Assembly: GCA_018335795.1 (NCBI GenBank)
Contig: JAGXRP010000020.1
Coordinates: 1 to 45,880, forward strand
From: Desulfobulbaceae bacterium
Lineage (GTDB): Bacteria > Bacteroidota > Ignavibacteria > Kapaibacteriales > UBA2268
Direction of reading: 5' to 3'
Length of the DNA: 45,880 bases
Positions within the stretch are counted from its first letter, which is position 1. The number at the start of each line of letters is the position of its first letter. The notes under the pieces are model-generated. The model made no database searches. It was not told the DNA's origin and saw only the letters and a list, made by a program, of their open reading frames with translations. Both the position numbers and the translations under genes were made by a program. Positions 35,376 to 42,533 of this stretch are shown here, piece by piece.

Positions 35376-36156
35376 TTATAAATAAATTATTATCAACATG
35401 TAGCTTTAACCTTTCCTCAGCAATATTTACATATTCTGTAGATATTTCTGAACCTATCCATCTTCTCTTCAGTATATGTGCCATTTTAGCAGTAGTTCCG
35501 CTGCCCATAAACGGGTCATAAATCAAATCATTTTCATTTGTCCATGTAGTAATTTGGTCTGCGACTAGTTTTTCAGGGAAAATAGCTGGATGACTATATG
35601 CAATTTTATCTTTAGTTGATATACCCCCGCCTATCGAATAAAAAAATACGTTTCCAATTTTTTTCTCCTGTGTCCTTTCAACTTTTTCATAGTCTAAACT
35701 TCCGTTTTGACCTCTATTCTTCATATTTGCCAAACCCTTATATTTCGTAGGTTCTGTTATTGGATTGAAGGTTTTGGGGCTTCCTTTTGAGAGAGCAAAC
35801 ATATATTCGAAATGTTGGTGGTAACGATTACCTGTTTGAGGCATGGGGTTCATTTTGTAATAAATCATAGTATCGTGAAGCCTAAATCCGATTTCCTTAA
35901 AAAAAAGGGCTTGTTTAAATGACGTTCCCGTTTCACTACCATCTATTGTTGAATCTGCAACAACCCAAATAACTACACCACCGAACTTCAATACTCTGAA
36001 TAATTCTTTAGCAATTTCCTCAAATTCAAATTGATAACCATTGTAATTTCTTATATCATCATATGGAGGTGATGTTATTACAAAATCCACCAATTCATTT
36101 GGCATATTACCCATTGTGATTAGACAATTCTCGTTATATATTTTTCCCATTTCCAT
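35368..36156 (-). CDS. Type II DNA methyltransferase, N6/N4 beta-class
   Basis: A 262-residue amino-methyltransferase with motif IV TSPPYDD at 28-34 near the N-terminus and SAM motif I DPFMGSGTT at 214-222 near the C-terminus. This is the beta-class order (IV before I). SPPY fits N4-cytosine or N6-adenine methylation. It protects host DNA from the partner nuclease, whose gene it overlaps. Start ATG 36156 or 36150. It lies 55 bases downstream of the M16-like gene on the same strand. Confidence 0.92.
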   Translation of the reverse strand: MEMGKIYNENCLITMGNMPNELVDFVITSPPYDDIRNYNGYQFEFEEIAKELFRVLKFGGVVIWVVADSTIDGSETGTSFKQALFFKEIGFRLHDTMIYYKMNPMPQTGNRYHQHFEYMFALSKGSPKTFNPITEPTKYKGLANMKNRGQNGSLDYEKVERTQEKKIGNVFFYSIGGGISTKDKIAYSHPAIFPEKLVADQITTWTNENDLIYDPFMGSGTTAKMAHILKRRWIGSEISTEYVNIAEERLKLHVDNNLFINV

Positions 36157-36211
36157 TCTGCAAATTTAACCATTTTTTCTATACACGAAGTTTTCTAACA
36201 CAAAAATCCCT

Positions 36212-37552
36212 CTATAACATCTCTTTTGTTATATCATAATAAATCACATTTTCCATACCTGCAAATTTCGTTAGCAAAGTCTTTTCGTCGGAGCAAACTG
36301 CAATTGTGTAGTTTGGCAATGAAAGATGCTCGATAGCTTTGGCGGTGACTTCCTGAGCGGTGAGACTTATGATTTTCTCGTAGAAACGATTGTAATAATC
36401 AAGTCCCAAATCGTCCGACAAGAGCGATTGTACCATATTGGCGATTAGCCCGGGCGTTTCGGTGCCACGAACAAATGAGCCATACATAAATTTGACACAT
36501 CTGTCTAATTCTACATCAGTAAAAGGATTCTCCGCGAAAGAATTCAACTCTTTGTTCAAAAAATCTATCGAATCGTTAATGCCGTCGCTATTCAAGGATG
36601 AAAATGCCGTGAATACCGAAAAATGTTTGAGCGAATCAATTGTGCTGCCGGCGCCATAAGTCAGCCCCTTTTCTTCTCGCAAGTAAGCATTGATTCGCGA
36701 CATGAAAAATCCGCCAAGAATTGTATTCGCTACTTGCAATGTAGGGAAATCCTCATGCTTTTTCGGAATTGTAGTTCTGCCCAATCTCAAAACAGTTTGC
36801 GAAGCATTTTGCTTTGGTGCCAATATGATTGATTTGACAGAGTTTGCTTCGATATGCTCATCATCGAATTTGATTTTGTGAATTGCCTTCATTATGCCGG
36901 CTGATGAAGCGTTCAACTCCGCATCGCCGAAATTGCCCGTAACAATGATTACCTTCAGAGATGGCAAAATATTATTTACCAAAATATTCTTGCAATCTTC
37001 CAAAGTTACGGACATTATTTCCGATTTATTGCCCGAACGTGGACGCGAATAAATAGTACCGTTCAAAAGGTATTTATTAAAAGCCAATTGACATACAAAT
37101 CCCGAATCGGAGAGGTTGTAGTCAATATTTGCTGTAAGTCGTTTTTTGATGCTATCGAGCTCATTTTGCTTCAAATCCAAATCCGTCACACAACGCAAAA
37201 GCAAATCCAAACATTTCAAATAATGGTCTGATGGGGACGAAAAAGTCAATGCGGCATCATTCCAATACGCCAAAGCATTCAAGGATGCACCGAAAAACTC
37301 ATATTTGTCGGCAACATCATTTTCGCTCATGCCTTTTATTGCAGACAGTAGCAATTGCATAGCTATCTGTGTGCTTCCCGGAATTTTTTCAGCCGAACTA
37401 CCGCGACCAAACACCACTTTGAGATGAATCAAGGGTTGCGTCTCGTCGCGATATGACGCTACCGTCACACCATTACTCACGTGTGAGTTAATCGTTGGGA
37501 ATGCAAAAATGTTCGGTTCGTTGTTAAAAGGCGGTTTTGTACGGTCAATCAT
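36212..37552 (-). CDS. M16-family peptidase-like protein without HxxEH
   Basis: A 446-residue protein with the two-lobed M16 (insulinase/processing peptidase) fold: the N-terminal phrase VTVASYRDETQPLIHLKVVFGRGSSAEK, and a C-terminal lobe with FFMSRINAYLREEKGLTYGAGS (about 283-305), which is highly typical. The zinc motif HxxEH expected near residues 62-70 is replaced by STQIAMQLLLSAI, so it cannot bind zinc in the normal way. In the family such members pair with an active M16 partner or have lost activity; no active partner is in the window. No signal peptide. It overlaps the Nudix gene by four bases (ATGA). Confidence 0.85.
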   Translation of the reverse strand: MIDRTKPPFNNEPNIFAFPTINSHVSNGVTVASYRDETQPLIHLKVVFGRGSSAEKIPGSTQIAMQLLLSAIKGMSENDVADKYEFFGASLNALAYWNDAALTFSSPSDHYLKCLDLLLRCVTDLDLKQNELDSIKKRLTANIDYNLSDSGFVCQLAFNKYLLNGTIYSRPRSGNKSEIMSVTLEDCKNILVNNILPSLKVIIVTGNFGDAELNASSAGIMKAIHKIKFDDEHIEANSVKSIILAPKQNASQTVLRLGRTTIPKKHEDFPTLQVANTILGGFFMSRINAYLREEKGLTYGAGSTIDSLKHFSVFTAFSSLNSDGINDSIDFLNKELNSFAENPFTDVELDRCVKFMYGSFVRGTETPGLIANMVQSLLSDDLGLDYYNRFYEKIISLTAQEVTAKAIEHLSLPNYTIAVCSDEKTLLTKFAGMENVIYYDITKEML

Positions 37553-38214
37553 GACTCATCCTGCGTAATTACTTCGTAAATATCCAAAAATTCTCTTAAA
37601 ATCATCGAAGTCGCACCCCAGAGTTTCGATTTCGGGTGCACATCCCAAAATGGTATTGTGACGAGTTTATCTTCAAATTTTGATTCTTCGTGTTTGAGCA
37701 AATTAATATCAAGCAAGGTATCAACGCTCACCCAAAAGTAATCTTCAACCTCGTCAGGGTTAATCACTATGTTCGGAGGCGAATCGACATATGCTACAAT
37801 CGGAGTGATGAGCGATTTAGAAGGCGGCACAAATAATGGAGAAAGCTCGCAAACCACGTTCACGAGCGACGGTTCGATTCCCGTTTCTTCGTGAGTTTCG
37901 CGTAAAGCAGTCATCACAGCCGTTTCTCCTTCTTCCATTCGTCCACCGGGAAAACTAATTTGCCCTTTGTGATTATTCAATTTTTCACTTCGCAAGGTAA
38001 AAAGGATTTGAACGTCATTATTTTGTTGTGAAAGCAAAATCAACACAGAACTTTTTTTATACTCGCCCGAAGGAGCAAAATTTCTAAAGCTGACACCCCG
38101 AATCGTAGGCGCCATCTTGATATGCGAATCAAAACCGCTAAGATTTGACCCCGCCAATCGCTTAAATCTATCAATAATTTCAAAAAAAGTATGCATTTGA
38201 ATTGTTTGTTTCAT
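37549..38214 (-). CDS. Nudix hydrolase, CoA pyrophosphatase type
   Basis: A 221-residue Nudix enzyme with a perfect box from G91 to I113 (GRMEEGETAVM..ALRETHEETGI). The upstream phrase FTLRSEKLNNHKGQISFPGG is the UPF0035/CoA-pyrophosphatase signature (NUDT7/8, E. coli NudL). It hydrolyses CoA or acyl-CoA to phosphopantetheine and 3',5'-ADP. It is first of the Nudix-M16 pair with an ATGA overlap. The leading residues to about 30 are unusual but open. Confidence 0.92.
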   Translation of the reverse strand: MKQTIQMHTFFEIIDRFKRLAGSNLSGFDSHIKMAPTIRGVSFRNFAPSGEYKKSSVLILLSQQNNDVQILFTLRSEKLNNHKGQISFPGGRMEEGETAVMTALRETHEETGIEPSLVNVVCELSPLFVPPSKSLITPIVAYVDSPPNIVINPDEVEDYFWVSVDTLLDINLLKHEESKFEDKLVTIPFWDVHPKSKLWGATSMILREFLDIYEVITQDES

Positions 38215-38295
38215 TTAAAAAATTTGGAGCATCAAGATAAATATTATATATTTCAGTTTGGTAAATGTTGAATTTTTAAAAATATTTTTTTATTT

Positions 38296-38634
38296 ATGAA
38301 TGTTGGCGAAAATATATTCGAAAAAGTGTACGATATCGTAAAAAAGATACCTGTAGGTAAAGTTACGACTTATGGTGCAATCGCTCAAGCGATAGGTATC
38401 AAATCTTCGGCACGAATGGTTGGTTGGGCTTTAAACTCCGACCGCGGAAATATTACTATGCCTTATCACAGAGTAGTAAACAGAAACGGACAGCTAACCG
38501 GCAAAAACTATTTCCATACTCCCAACATGATGAGAGAACTATTGGAATCGGAAGGAATCAGCTTCGTAAACGAGTCAGTTGATATGACTAAGCATTACTG
38601 GGCACCTTTCGGCATGGATAATTTGGACGATTAG
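38296..38634 (+). CDS. Alkyltransferase-like protein (ATL)
   Basis: A 112-residue protein with the O6-alkylguanine-DNA alkyltransferase DNA-binding fold: KIPVGKVTTYGAIAQAIG (17-34), arginine finger R40 in SSARMVG, and the active-site segment MPYHRVVNRNG at 55-65. The acceptor cysteine of PCHR is replaced by tyrosine (Y57), so it cannot take up the alkyl group. ATL proteins instead bind alkylated guanine and hand it to nucleotide excision repair. Tail length matches ATLs. It is divergent from the Nudix gene and 38 bases upstream of the PLP synthase. Confidence 0.92.
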   Translation: MNVGENIFEKVYDIVKKIPVGKVTTYGAIAQAIGIKSSARMVGWALNSDRGNITMPYHRVVNRNGQLTGKNYFHTPNMMRELLESEGISFVNESVDMTKHYWAPFGMDNLDD

Positions 38635-38672
38635 CAAAATTTATATTATAATTATAGAAAATGGAGTAAACA

Positions 38673-39866
38673 GTGGATTTATTCGAGAGATGTTACAATT
38701 TTACAAGGGTCGAGGAAGTAAAAGCCGCAGGATTGTACCCGTATTTTCATCCGATTGAGGAAAATGAAGGTCCGGTTGTAAGAGTTGAAGGCAAGGATAT
38801 GGTGATGGCGGGTTCTAACAATTACTTAGGGCTTACAGCACATCCCGAAGTTAAAAACGCCGCAATTAATGCAATTGAAAAATATGGCACAGGTTGTTCG
38901 GGTTCAAGATATTTGACCGGAACACTTGATTTGCACATCGAACTCGAGGAGCGGCTCGCAAAGTTTTTGGGATTTGAATCCGTGTTGCTCTTCAGTACAG
39001 GCTACCAAACAGCATTGGGCGTTATTTCGACCCTTGTCCTTAAAGGTGATTACATAATAAGTGACAAAGAAAATCACGCTTGTATTATGAACGGTTGTAT
39101 GCTTGCCAAAGGTGGATTCGCAGAATTCAAACGCTACAAACACAATGACATGGAAGACCTCGAGAGCTTGCTCAAAACTATTCCCGAGAAAGCCGGTAAA
39201 TTAATCGTCACCGATGGCGTATTTTCCGTTACAGGCGAAATCGTCAACTTGCCCGACATGATAAAAGTAGCACATAAATACGGTGCAAGAGTGCTTGTGG
39301 ACGATGCTCACTCGGTCGGAGTAATAGGCAAAGGCGGCAGAGGGACAGCAAGCCACTACGATTGCACAGAACAAACCGACATGATAATGGGAACTTTTTC
39401 AAAGACATTTGCATCGCTTGGCGGATTCGTAGCCGGACCCGAACGCGTAATCAACTATCTGAAGCACAATTCCCCTGCGATAATTTTCAGCGCCAGCCCA
39501 ACACCCGCTTCATGTGCATCGGCACTTGCAGCACTTACAATCTTAGAGCGCGAACCCCAACTCGTTGACAAACTCCTTGCAAACGCCGATTATATGCGTA
39601 AAGCATTCGGCAAAATGGGATTCAACGTCATAGATAGCGAAACGGCAATTGTGCCAGTCGTAGTCGGCGAAATCGAAACTGCCCTCTACACCTGGCGAAA
39701 ACTGTTCGACCGCGGAGTATTCGTGAACGCATTCATACCGCCCGGAGTACCACCAAACATGAGCATGATGCGAACATCGTACATGTCATCCCACGAGAAG
39801 GAACATCTCGACCGAATACTCGAAGTATTCGAAATCTCCGGCAAAGAACTTGGCTTAATAAAGTAG
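38673..39866 (+). CDS. Serine palmitoyltransferase-like alpha-oxoamine synthase
   Basis: A 397-residue PLP enzyme of the AONS/KBL/SPT family. It has NNYLGL (49-54), [13 protein letters not shown] (72-84), His stacking on PLP in NHA (H135), VDDAHSVG with D210 and H213, and the PLP lysine K244 in [12 protein letters not shown]. The phrases [11 protein letters not shown] and [14 protein letters not shown] point to serine palmitoyltransferase, the first step of sphingolipid synthesis, rather than to biotin synthesis. 2-amino-3-ketobutyrate CoA ligase remains possible. The start is GTG (38673), with GGAG eight bases upstream. A hairpin terminator follows. Confidence 0.9.
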   Translation: MDLFERCYNFTRVEEVKAAGLYPYFHPIEENEGPVVRVEGKDMVMAGSNNYLGLTAHPEVKNAAINAIEKYGTGCSGSRYLTGTLDLHIELEERLAKFLGFESVLLFSTGYQTALGVISTLVLKGDYIISDKENHACIMNGCMLAKGGFAEFKRYKHNDMEDLESLLKTIPEKAGKLIVTDGVFSVTGEIVNLPDMIKVAHKYGARVLVDDAHSVGVIGKGGRGTASHYDCTEQTDMIMGTFSKTFASLGGFVAGPERVINYLKHNSPAIIFSASPTPASCASALAALTILEREPQLVDKLLANADYMRKAFGKMGFNVIDSETAIVPVVVGEIETALYTWRKLFDRGVFVNAFIPPGVPPNMSMMRTSYMSSHEKEHLDRILEVFEISGKELGLIK

Positions 39867-39871
39867 AATAG

Positions 39872-39899
39872 AAGCTGTCCCACAAGGGCAGCTTTTTTT
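39872..39899 (+). terminator. Rho-independent terminator after the SPT-like gene
   Basis: AAGCTG-t-CC pairs with GG-g-CAGCTT around CACAA, followed by a T-run to 39899. It starts six bases after the stop codon. Confidence 0.85.
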
Positions 39900-39920
39900 G
39901 TGTGTGTCTGAAATGTAGGG

Positions 39921-39937
39921 ACAGAACAGCGTTCTGT
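39921..39937. repeat. Short palindrome ACAGAAC/GTTCTGT
   Basis: ACAGAAC-agc-GTTCTGT, preceded by GTAGGG. It is the same kind of GTAG-framed palindrome as the 28-bp one at 44337-44364 and sits between the terminator and the MITE-like repeat. Confidence 0.5.
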
Positions 39938-39948
39938 GCGAACACCTG

Positions 39949-40021
39949 GTCATTCTGAAGCCGCAGGCGAAGAATCAAGATTTCATAAAGACATGGATTC
40001 CTCACTTCGCTTCAGAATGAC
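39949..40021. repeat. 73-bp MITE-like inverted-repeat element
   Basis: Perfect 13-bp terminal inverted repeats: GTCATTCTGAAGC at 39949-39961 and GCTTCAGAATGAC at 40009-40021. Partly paired inner arms follow (GAAGAATC on the left, GATTCCTCACTTC on the right). It has no coding capacity. It looks like a dispersed non-autonomous palindromic repeat in the 39867-40123 gap; I see no other copy in this window. Confidence 0.75.
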
Positions 40022-40123
40022 AAGACACTCTTCAACAAAAAAATATTCACACTATTTGAGATAAATTACCCTTTCATGTGTATATTATATATATGGTTTT
40101 GTTAAAATTTGAAAAATGTTGAA

Positions 40124-42019
40124 ATGAAAGCACTAATTCCAATTTTTTTAATGTTTGTAGCTCTTGAAGGGTATTCCCAAAACGTATGGGAAAATGTATA
40201 TACAACATTTGGGACACCTATAAAGATAGAATGTGTCAATAGTGAAACATGTTTTATTTTAACGAAAGCTTTACCCACTAGAATATACAAAACAACAGAT
40301 GTAGGGAAATCTTGGGAGTTGTTGAATTCTATCAATAATAATACGGTTGAGGATATGAGTTGCCCTGATAGTGCAAATATTTTTCTAACATTTTTTGATG
40401 GTACAATTTATAAATCAAAAAATAAAGGTGAAAATTTCGAATCATTCAAATTAGAAGGAATCAATCATTCTAAGAATATCACTATGTACGATACTAATAT
40501 TGGTGTATTGCACAATGGATGGTATATTACTCATGACGGATGGAAAACCTTTCAGCTATTTAAAATTGCAACTGATGTAATTACGTATGATTATTTGTAC
40601 CCCCATTTCTTAAACGATTCGATGCTCTACGCAATAGTTAGGATATTCGACCAAAGAGAACCGCAGTATCAGGTACCTCCAATTGACAAGCCACGTATAA
40701 CAGATCATGTCAATCATTCTTTGATGAAATTAAATATAAATACTCTCGAATATGAGTTATTTTATATAGACCATCTGAGCGGAATTAGAGACTTTTTTGT
40801 TTTAGATGAACAAAATGTGTTTGTATGTGGTAAGAGCCACGAAATCAGTGGAGGCTCAGGTAATGATGCAATTTACAAAAGTACTGACGCAGGGAAAACC
40901 TGGAGAAGAGTGCTGGATTTATATACGGATAAAACAAAATATCAAGGACATTTTTATTCTCCATTTGGTTTGCAAAGCATAGCTTTCAAGGATAGTTTGA
41001 CAGGAATAGCTGTCGGGCAGTTCGGTAAAATTATTTATACTTACGATGGTGGCGAATCTTGGACTTATGAATCTAAATTACCTCCAAAATTGGGAGGCGG
41101 AGAAAGTAAACCTGCAACAATGCTTATCAGATATGCTGGTACGAATCCAATAATAGCTGCATTTAATGGCTCTATTCACCGATTACAAGAAGATAATCTC
41201 GCTCCCGGACCCGAGCATAAATACAGCATTACTGGTCGTGTTTGGGAAGGTGACAAAGGGCAGTCGGGTATTCCGATTTCATTAGATACATTTCGTGTTA
41301 CAATGACTGACAATGACGGCTATTATAGGTTTGAAAATCTAAAAGTGGGAACTTATCAAGTCAGGGCATTAAACAAATACTATGATGGTGGCAACCCAAC
41401 TTACTATTACAAGCCATTTGACTATACACCACTTGAATACACCATTGAACTCACCAGCGACACGACCGGATTTGACTTCAATGCCGAAGATTTGCGTACT
41501 TTTTACAAAGCCGAAGGCTACATATTTGACGACAAAGGACTGGGAGTTCCTGATATATTCCTAAGAACAGGCAGCAGCACAACCACGACTGATGAAAGTG
41601 GTCGCTTTGAATTCCCCAAAATCGAATCAAGACTTACTTTCGACGTTATTCCCTATTCGGAGGAGCTTGCATTTTCGCCTTCAAGTCACAGAATAAACCT
41701 AATCACAGGCGACACAACAGATTTGCTCTTCACTGCCACCCCTACCACCAGCGTTTGGGAAATTGCAAATAGTTCAAGTTTAATTCTGCATCCAAATCCG
41801 GCAAGCGAATATATTGAAATTATTTCCCCCTCTTTTAAGAGGGGGTCAGGGGGTGTTAAAATTTACAACACGCTTGGTGAATGTGTGATTGAATTGCCAG
41901 ATATCCAACATCTTGAAGATGTTGGACATCTACAACGCATTGATGTGTCGCATCTACCCACTGGTTTGTATTTTGTTAGTGTTGGGCAAGTTTTTGATAA
42001 ATTTATGGTTATAAGATGA
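40124..42019 (+). CDS. T9SS-secreted Asp-box (BNR) protein, unit 1
   Basis: A 631-residue secreted protein. The signal peptide is MKALIPIFLMFVALEGYSQ (ATG 40124 chosen; a TTG at 40109 would precede it). A beta-propeller with Asp-box-like blades follows: IYKTTDVGKSWELL, IYKSKNKGENFESF, IYKSTDAGKTWRRV and IYTYDGGESWTYES. Two carboxypeptidase-regulatory-like domains come next (about 360-430 ISGRVWEGDKG type, and 445-530 AEGYIFDDKGLG type), then a T9SS type A sorting domain (about 555-631: LILHPNPASEYIEI ... GLYFVSVGQVFDKFMVIR). The sorting domain contains two translated palindromic DNA elements. The stop overlaps the next gene by four bases. Confidence 0.9.
   Translation: MKALIPIFLMFVALEGYSQNVWENVYTTFGTPIKIECVNSETCFILTKALPTRIYKTTDVGKSWELLNSINNNTVEDMSCPDSANIFLTFFDGTIYKSKNKGENFESFKLEGINHSKNITMYDTNIGVLHNGWYITHDGWKTFQLFKIATDVITYDYLYPHFLNDSMLYAIVRIFDQREPQYQVPPIDKPRITDHVNHSLMKLNINTLEYELFYIDHLSGIRDFFVLDEQNVFVCGKSHEISGGSGNDAIYKSTDAGKTWRRVLDLYTDKTKYQGHFYSPFGLQSIAFKDSLTGIAVGQFGKIIYTYDGGESWTYESKLPPKLGGGESKPATMLIRYAGTNPIIAAFNGSIHRLQEDNLAPGPEHKYSITGRVWEGDKGQSGIPISLDTFRVTMTDNDGYYRFENLKVGTYQVRALNKYYDGGNPTYYYKPFDYTPLEYTIELTSDTTGFDFNAEDLRTFYKAEGYIFDDKGLGVPDIFLRTGSSTTTTDESGRFEFPKIESRLTFDVIPYSEELAFSPSSHRINLITGDTTDLLFTATPTTSVWEIANSSSLILHPNPASEYIEIISPSFKRGSGGVKIYNTLGECVIELPDIQHLEDVGHLQRIDVSHLPTGLYFVSVGQVFDKFMVIR
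41824..41857. repeat. 34-bp palindromic element inside the T9SS sorting domain
   Basis: Reverse-complement copy of 27247-27280 with two mismatches. In this frame it encodes most of the loop SPSFKRGSGGV between the first two strands of the sorting domain. The paralogue at 44256 has a different palindrome at the same place. Confidence 0.85.
41904..41926. repeat. 23-bp perfect palindrome inside the T9SS sorting domain
   Basis: TCCAACATCTT, a central G, AAGATGTTGGA. It encodes QHLEDVG in the second variable loop of the sorting domain. The paralogue has a different palindrome (44337-44364) in the equivalent loop. Confidence 0.85.
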
Positions 42020-42528
42020 TGAATCTGACTTCGCAAATTGGCGGTCTTGAAGGTGACGAAAATTGTACAGGTTTTACACAATCTGTTATAAATTGGGCAA
42101 CTTTCGGAATACCAATTTTACAGCCTGATAGCTCTGTTTCTTATTACCAATTTAATATATTGCCATGCCAAGATAAATGTAATTGGTTATATGGATTGGA
42201 GGAAGAAGGATATGCAGGTAAAAGAGCACTTCAAGATTATGACATCAAGTACGTTGATTATTATGGGTTAGATGAAATACAAGTAAATGTAAAATTTTTA
42301 GAAAATACATGAGAATGTAACATTGTGTCAACGATAGAAACTGATAATATGAGTATTTCGATTTCTTCAATCGAAGGGAGCCAACAAAAAAGTATCAAAA
42401 ATAATATACTCAAAGGAGAAAACTTATTTTATGTTGACATCAAAGAATTGCATACAGGCTTATATTTCATAAATGTTATTGTTAACGATGTAGTACTCAG
42501 AACAGAAAAGTTTATTTTAATTAGGTGA
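42016..42528 (+). pseudogene. Small T9SS-tailed protein, unit 1, broken by in-frame TGA
   Basis: Equivalent of the intact 169-residue gene at 44447-44956. The frame is the same throughout but a TGA (42310-42312) interrupts it after ...VKFLENT; the rest resumes in the same frame and ends GLYFINVIVNDVVLRTEKFILIR, a T9SS-type tail. The first part contains CQDKCNWLYGLEEEGY. The ATG overlaps the stop of the large gene by four bases and there is no signal peptide. It is either a nonsense pseudogene or two truncated peptides (a GTG at 42325 could restart). Confidence 0.75.
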
Positions 42529-42533
42529 TTGTC

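Noticed and set aside
42310-42312. TGA as selenocysteine codon
   Set aside because: No SECIS-like hairpin is evident after it, the paralogue has no Cys at this position, and the protein is not a redox family.
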